DNA of 64,000 bases from Chrysemys picta bellii (lineage: Eukaryota; Chordata; Testudines; Emydidae). The stretch's first letter is position 1, and the number at the start of each line of letters is the position of its first letter. A model generated the notes under the pieces. It saw nothing but the letters and a program-made list of their open reading frames with translations, had not been told where the DNA came from and searched no databases. A program made the position numbers and the translations under genes. The DNA lies in contig NC_088797.1 in NCBI RefSeq assembly GCF_011386835.1, forward strand, positions 99,644,264 through 99,708,263, written 5' to 3'. Shown in pieces: positions 59,822-64,000 of this stretch.

Positions 59822-60884
59822 TAATCGGAAAGCCTGAAATGTTTCTTTGACTTAAAAACACAATCAACTTAAAAAACACATTTCTGTCTGAAAACCACTT
59901 TCCCTGGTATTGTTACAAGTAATACCTACATTTACTATAACTGAGAGGGTTTTAAGAAAACATATTTCTTTTTTATTTTTTACTTTATGCATTTGACAGC
60001 ACTTTGTGTATAGTCAGTTTCTCTCTCTCTCTCTCTTTCTAGGGAGAGAGAGGGCCTAATTCTCAAAAGCGCGGAGAACTCACAACTCAATTTGAAATTA
60101 ATGAGAGTTGCAGGTCCTTCATACCTTTGAAAATCAGGCTCATAGTCAGTTTACATTTTTGTTTGCTTGCTTCTACGTATGAGTATTGCAGTAGTTCCAG
60201 GAAGCCCGTGAAGAGCCCCACTGTCCTAGGTGCCTTAAATGAGTCCTTGCCCTAAATAGCAAAAGTTGAAGAGAAAAACATTTTAGAAAATGTGATTGTA
60301 ATGATACTCCAAGGATTTCATCTTGAATTGAATCAATGATACAGTGGCTGCTTTCTTCACTTTTCACTTTGAAATGAAAATATTTTTTTTTTGTAAATTA
60401 AACTGAATTTAAATCAGATTACAAAGTAATATAGCCTTGTAAATGTAAACAGCAGTTTTCAAAACCCACAGCTATGGCATCCCAAAGAGTTTACTGATCA
60501 TCTCACACAAAAATGATGCATGGAAGAGTGATTACATTCAGGGGCATAAAAATAACTAAAAAATGTTTCAACAGGGAAAGACGTAAACTAATATATCTGG
60601 CTATGTAGTTGAAAGTACAGATACTCAGTAGAAAGAAGAAACCTATAAAGCAACAATACTGAGCCATCGGAGATGGCAAACATTAAGAAATTAAACAGGA
60701 GTTTGCAGTGCTAATGGTTGCTGAAAAAGCCAATGCAACTTTAAACTTTATATACAGCAGCCACACAACAATGGACAAAGATATAATGTGTCCTCTCTAT
60801 ATGGCTTTTTTGCGACTACCTGAAATAATATATTAATTTCTGGTAACCTAATTACTAGAAGGTTATTGACAAATTGTGTTACTG
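59822..60884. other. Intronic non-coding sequence
   Basis: (CT)n followed by (GA)n at 60022-60055, otherwise nothing recognised. Confidence 0.5.
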
Positions 60885-61305
60885 ATGCAGTGAAGAGTAA
60901 TAAAAATGATTAGGAGACTGGAGGCAATGATTTATAAGAAAAGATTAAGACATATAGCTCAGCTAAGTGAGGGACAGGATAATAGCCTATAAATAAATAA
61001 GAGGTGGGAAAATTAGGGAGAGGAAGCAATTTTTTAGCATAATAAAATGTGCTAAGTAGGAGTAATAGCATGAAATCAAGAAAATGAAAAATTGGGTGAA
61101 TGTAAGCACATTTTCCTGACAGCATGATGTACTAGACTGTGAAATTATGCCCCAGGAGAAGCAGTCAAAGACCTATCATTTGGCACATTTGATACTAGAT
61201 GGGACAATGCAAGAGTAAAATGTGCAGTAAGGAACAAACATGCACTGGCTGCAATGTAGACTAAATGATCAAATTGGTCTTTTTCTGCTCTAAGCATGAC
61301 CTGAA
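60885..61305 (+). mobile_element. L3/CR1-type LINE 3' region
   Basis: Reads 'aaaaatgattaggagactgg' near the start and 'aaattggtctttttctgctc' near the end, the order of an L3-like C-terminal domain and 3' untranslated region. Strongly decayed. Confidence 0.55.
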
Positions 61306-61317
61306 CACAGAAGTTGC

Positions 61318-61522
61318 ACAAATTTAACTAAAATCAGTTTAAAACAGTGCAAAACTGTGAACCCACTTATATTAGTTTACAAGTGATTTATATCAGTTTA
61401 GCTTATGATATAAGTCAGTTGGAGACAGCTGTGTGTCCACACAGGGGTTTGCACTATTTAACTAAATCATTTTTAAACCACTTTTAGTTAAACCAGTGCA
61501 ACTTCCAAGTGTAGAAAAGGCC
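61318..61522. mobile_element. Old MITE remnant
   Basis: Inverted blocks 'taactaaaatcagtttaaa' (61325) and 'tttaaaccacttttagtta' (61471), ending AAGTGTAGAAAAGGCC, a decayed CTACACTT terminus. Confidence 0.45.
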
Positions 61523-61709
61523 GCTGACTCTATAATTCTATGGCAAAAGGAGAACAGTTCAGGTATCCACATTTTTTTGTACATCACTGGTGAGATTAAA
61601 GTAAGAAACCAGTAGGTGTTAAGGATGGGTTTGAAGAAGAAGAGAGAAAGTGCTTGGTGAGCATGAAAGCTGGAAGTTGTTCCAAGCACTGGAAGCAGCA
61701 TGAAAGAAA

Positions 61710-62004
61710 GGGTATGTCTTCACTTCAAGTGACGGTGTGATTATGGTACAGGTAGGCATAGCTCTGATAACTTTAATCTCGCTAGCGTGGATAGCAATAA
61801 TAGTGAAGATGTGGAGACGGGCTAGCAATCCAAGTATGTATCGAGCACCCCCGGTGGGCTTGTCTTCAGGTGCCCAGCCCAAGTACACGTCCGTGCCACC
61901 AAACCTTCACTATTTTTAGTACCCATGGTTCTCTCGATTAAAGTCAGTACAGGTCTGCCTACCTGTGCAACAATCACATTTTCACTTGCAGTGAAGACAT
62001 ACCC
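61710..62004. mobile_element. Harbinger-like MITE (295 bp)
   Basis: GGGTATGTCTTCACTTCA and, in complement, GGGTATGTCTTCACTGCA, flanked by AAA on both sides (61707-61709, 62005-62007). Interior has inverse blocks 'gtgattatggtacaggtagg' and 'cctacctgtgcaacaatcac'. Non-coding; the open frames are shadows. Confidence 0.8.
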
Positions 62005-63260
62005 AAAATGTGAAGCTGAAAGTGGAAGCAATAAGGAGAGAAGGTGGAGACAGTGAATGGTGTGAGGGATTATGAAAGAAACGGGTGGAGAAGTAACACG
62101 CAATGAGGGGTGGAGTTGTCTGGATGCTTTGATAGTGCAGATCAGGAGTTTGAACACTACATGAAAGGAGGGGCAAAACCAATTGGAGCTGATGCTAATT
62201 TATGTAATGAACAATACATAAGGTGCTAGTACCAAAACCAAAGAAGAATCAAAGGATTTTTGAGGAGAGCTATAACTGAATAAGGCTGCTTTTTGTCAGA
62301 GAGAAAATTCTCACTTTTGGGGGGGGGTGTCAAAAAGCAACATCATCATATTGGGATTCTGAGCCAGGACGCTGAAAAGCAATTGTAGCTTTGAAATATG
62401 ACTCTGGGAAGCACTTAGTATGCACTTTAGTTCTGGCATATGATGATGAAATTAAAGTTGAAGGCACTCTCAAAGTGGCACTAAAACGTTAACCGTTACA
62501 AACCCCAAAGCCAGAATGAAATGAACAATACCAAACCAAAAGAAAACAAATGTTTTAACTATAACTATCATGTATTCAAAAATTACAGATTATGAAATCT
62601 TTATGCAAGCAGCTACTCTAAAAATTAACAGTGAAAACTTTTATGAGTATCATTGCTGTTCTCTATTAAAAGCTATTTTTTTCCTCTGGGGTTTGCATAA
62701 CTCTGATTAGATTTCCTTGTAAAATGTCATCCCCCATCCTAGAAGTTTCTTCAGAAAGTTATACTTAAAGAGGCATTTTGTCCTCTTCACATGAAGTGAT
62801 ACACACACTCTTAATTCTTCAAAATGCAGTGAAAATATCCTCCATAGTTATTCTCTTGATAATACAGAACAAACAAAATAAACATTTGTGACATTCAGAT
62901 ACTGTCATGGAAACATCCAGAAGGAAAGGCACCCTGGCGTTACTTCAAATACTTTATCCCCTGTATAATTTAAAAAGGCACAAAGTAAAGGAAATGTGTG
63001 TGCATGCTAAAATATTTTGTCCAAAACAGCAATGGCTCTATCAGGCAGACGAGAAGGCTCAATCCTCCTCTTAGACACTGAGCAACCCATTGCTTAATCT
63101 TTTGTACAGTGTATATGTATTCACAAGAGCACGGAGCAATTTTAGAATCTACACTGCAATGTGTGCCTGCATATGTTAAAACAGGACCATGCCCTAAACA
63201 TACAAGTACGTGATTTCAATTTTAAGTGGTAGATTATTCAGTATTCAAACAGCATCTTAC
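62005..63260. other. Intronic non-coding sequence, nothing recognised
   Basis: ADGRA intron up to the donor of exon 63261-63410. Confidence 0.5.
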
Positions 63261-63410
63261 ATCTTTGACTTCATCCGCGATGACCATTAACTTTTCCATT
63301 ATGTAAGCCAAATATATAATATCCATCTTATCTGCAAAGTTGGAAGCACCTCTTGTGTAGGCTGTAAGTTGGCGGGAAAATTCAAGAGCATTGGTGGCGT
63401 TGACGTGCAT
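63261..63410 (-). CDS. Exon of an adhesion GPCR subfamily A gene (first visible exon)
   Basis: 150 bp, 50 codons, phase 0; acceptor GTATTTCCAG, donor GTAAGA. It encodes MHVNATNALEFSRQLTAYTR, then SNFADKMDIIYLAYIMEKL and ends ADEVKD. The N-A-(S/T)-NA, QL..YT...A..F.D.MD(V/I)(I/V) and MIEK-like order matches the ADGRA ectodomain between the hormone-receptor-like domain and the GAIN domain. The methionine at its start is internal to the protein, not the initiation codon. The next upstream exon lies past base 64000. One N-glycosylation sequon (NAT). No lesion. Introns to the neighbours are 6,971 and 12,852 bp. Confidence 0.88.
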
Positions 63411-63515
63411 CTGGAAATACATCAGAATTGTTATGTGTAATATCCGGCTTGGCTTTTATTACTTGTAAAATTTCTGAGGCTACATACTTTGTTTAATGTG
63501 TACCGATTTAGGATC

Positions 63516-64000
63516 GAATCATAGAAGATTAGGGTTGGAAGAGACCTCAGGAGGTCATCTAGTCCAATCTCCTGCTCAAAACAGGATCAACACCAACTAA
63601 ATCATCCTAGTCAGGGCTTTGTCAAGCCGGGCCTTAAAAACATCTAAGGATGGAGATTCCACCACCTCCCTAGGTAACCCATTCCAGTGCTTCACTATCC
63701 TCCTAGTGAAATAGTGTTTCCTAAAATCCAACCTAGAACTCCCCCACTGCAACTTGAGACCATTGCTCCTTGTTCTGTCATCTGCCACCACTGAGAACAG
63801 CTGAGCTTCATCCTCTTTGGAACCCCCCTTCAGCTAGTTGAAGGTTGCTATCAAATCCCCCCGCACTGTTCTCTCTGCAGACTAAACAAGCCCAGTTCCT
63901 TCAGCCTCTCCTCGTAAGTCAGGTGTCCCAGACCCCTGATCATTTTCATTGCCCTCTTCTGGACTCTCTCCAACTTGTCCACATCTTTTCTGTAGTGGGG
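63516..64000 (-). mobile_element. CR1 retrotransposon 3' part, runs off the window
   Basis: On the minus strand it ends with CR1 3' untranslated sequence (GACCTCCTGAGGTCTCTTCC) near 63516. Upstream it encodes the C-terminal block [20 protein letters not shown] and [21 protein letters not shown] 1-base disturbance near 63800 breaks the frame toward 64000. It is inserted between ADGRA exons, in the same orientation as that gene. Confidence 0.9.

Noticed and set aside
63234..63422. Start codon at 63422 for a short independent gene
   Set aside because: Splice acceptor and donor at 63410/63261 and ADGRA similarity show it is an internal exon.

Overview
This is a vertebrate, almost entirely non-coding, AT-rich genomic window. 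The repeat content points to a turtle or tortoise, less likely a crocodilian. It holds many CR1-group LINEs with the typical 3' ends, tRNA/SINE-like dispersed repeats, very short hAT and Harbinger MITEs with clear target-site duplications, and an endogenous retrovirus of avian-leukosis-like design. The organism call is inference; no species-diagnostic gene is present.

Host gene: the only host coding sequence I can support is three exons on the minus strand, read 63410-63261, 56289-56128 and 43275-43060. They have clean AG/GT borders and are all phase 0 (50, 54 and 72 codons). Together they encode part of the ectodomain, ahead of the GPCR domain, of an adhesion G protein-coupled receptor of subfamily A (ADGRA). 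Earlier exons lie beyond base 64000; later exons were not found to the left. Introns are about 7.0 and 12.9 kb and carry most of the large transposons.

Region by region. 1-4800: mostly unique sequence, a palindromic MITE, a LINE tail and a hAT MITE. 4814-7622: a complete but internally deleted endogenous retrovirus on the minus strand (2.8 kb; two nearly identical LTRs, 6-bp duplication, tRNA-Trp primer site, polypurine tract). It carries a gag-env fused frame and a triplicated leader repeat. 8985-18062: hAT transposase remnant, several MITEs, and a decayed LINE with insertions. 21099-26720: LINE tails, three MITEs nested or abutting one another, and remnants of a Ty3/gypsy chromovirus (gag and chromodomain). 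28990-36370: little beyond microsatellites. 36376-41855: an old LINE on the minus strand split by a head-to-head inverted repeat, plus small fragments. 43060-63410: the ADGRA exons. Their introns hold a full-length two-gene Harbinger DNA transposon (45309-50050), MITEs, a probable solo LTR with nested insertions, and a 2.4-kb CR1 with nearly intact endonuclease and reverse transcriptase. 63516-64000: another CR1 running off the end.

The most interesting objects are the pol-less retrovirus with its fused gag-env frame and three leader repeats; the near-intact Harbinger, whose terminal motif recurs in several MITEs of the window; and a Harbinger MITE sitting precisely inside the target-site duplication of an older hAT MITE.
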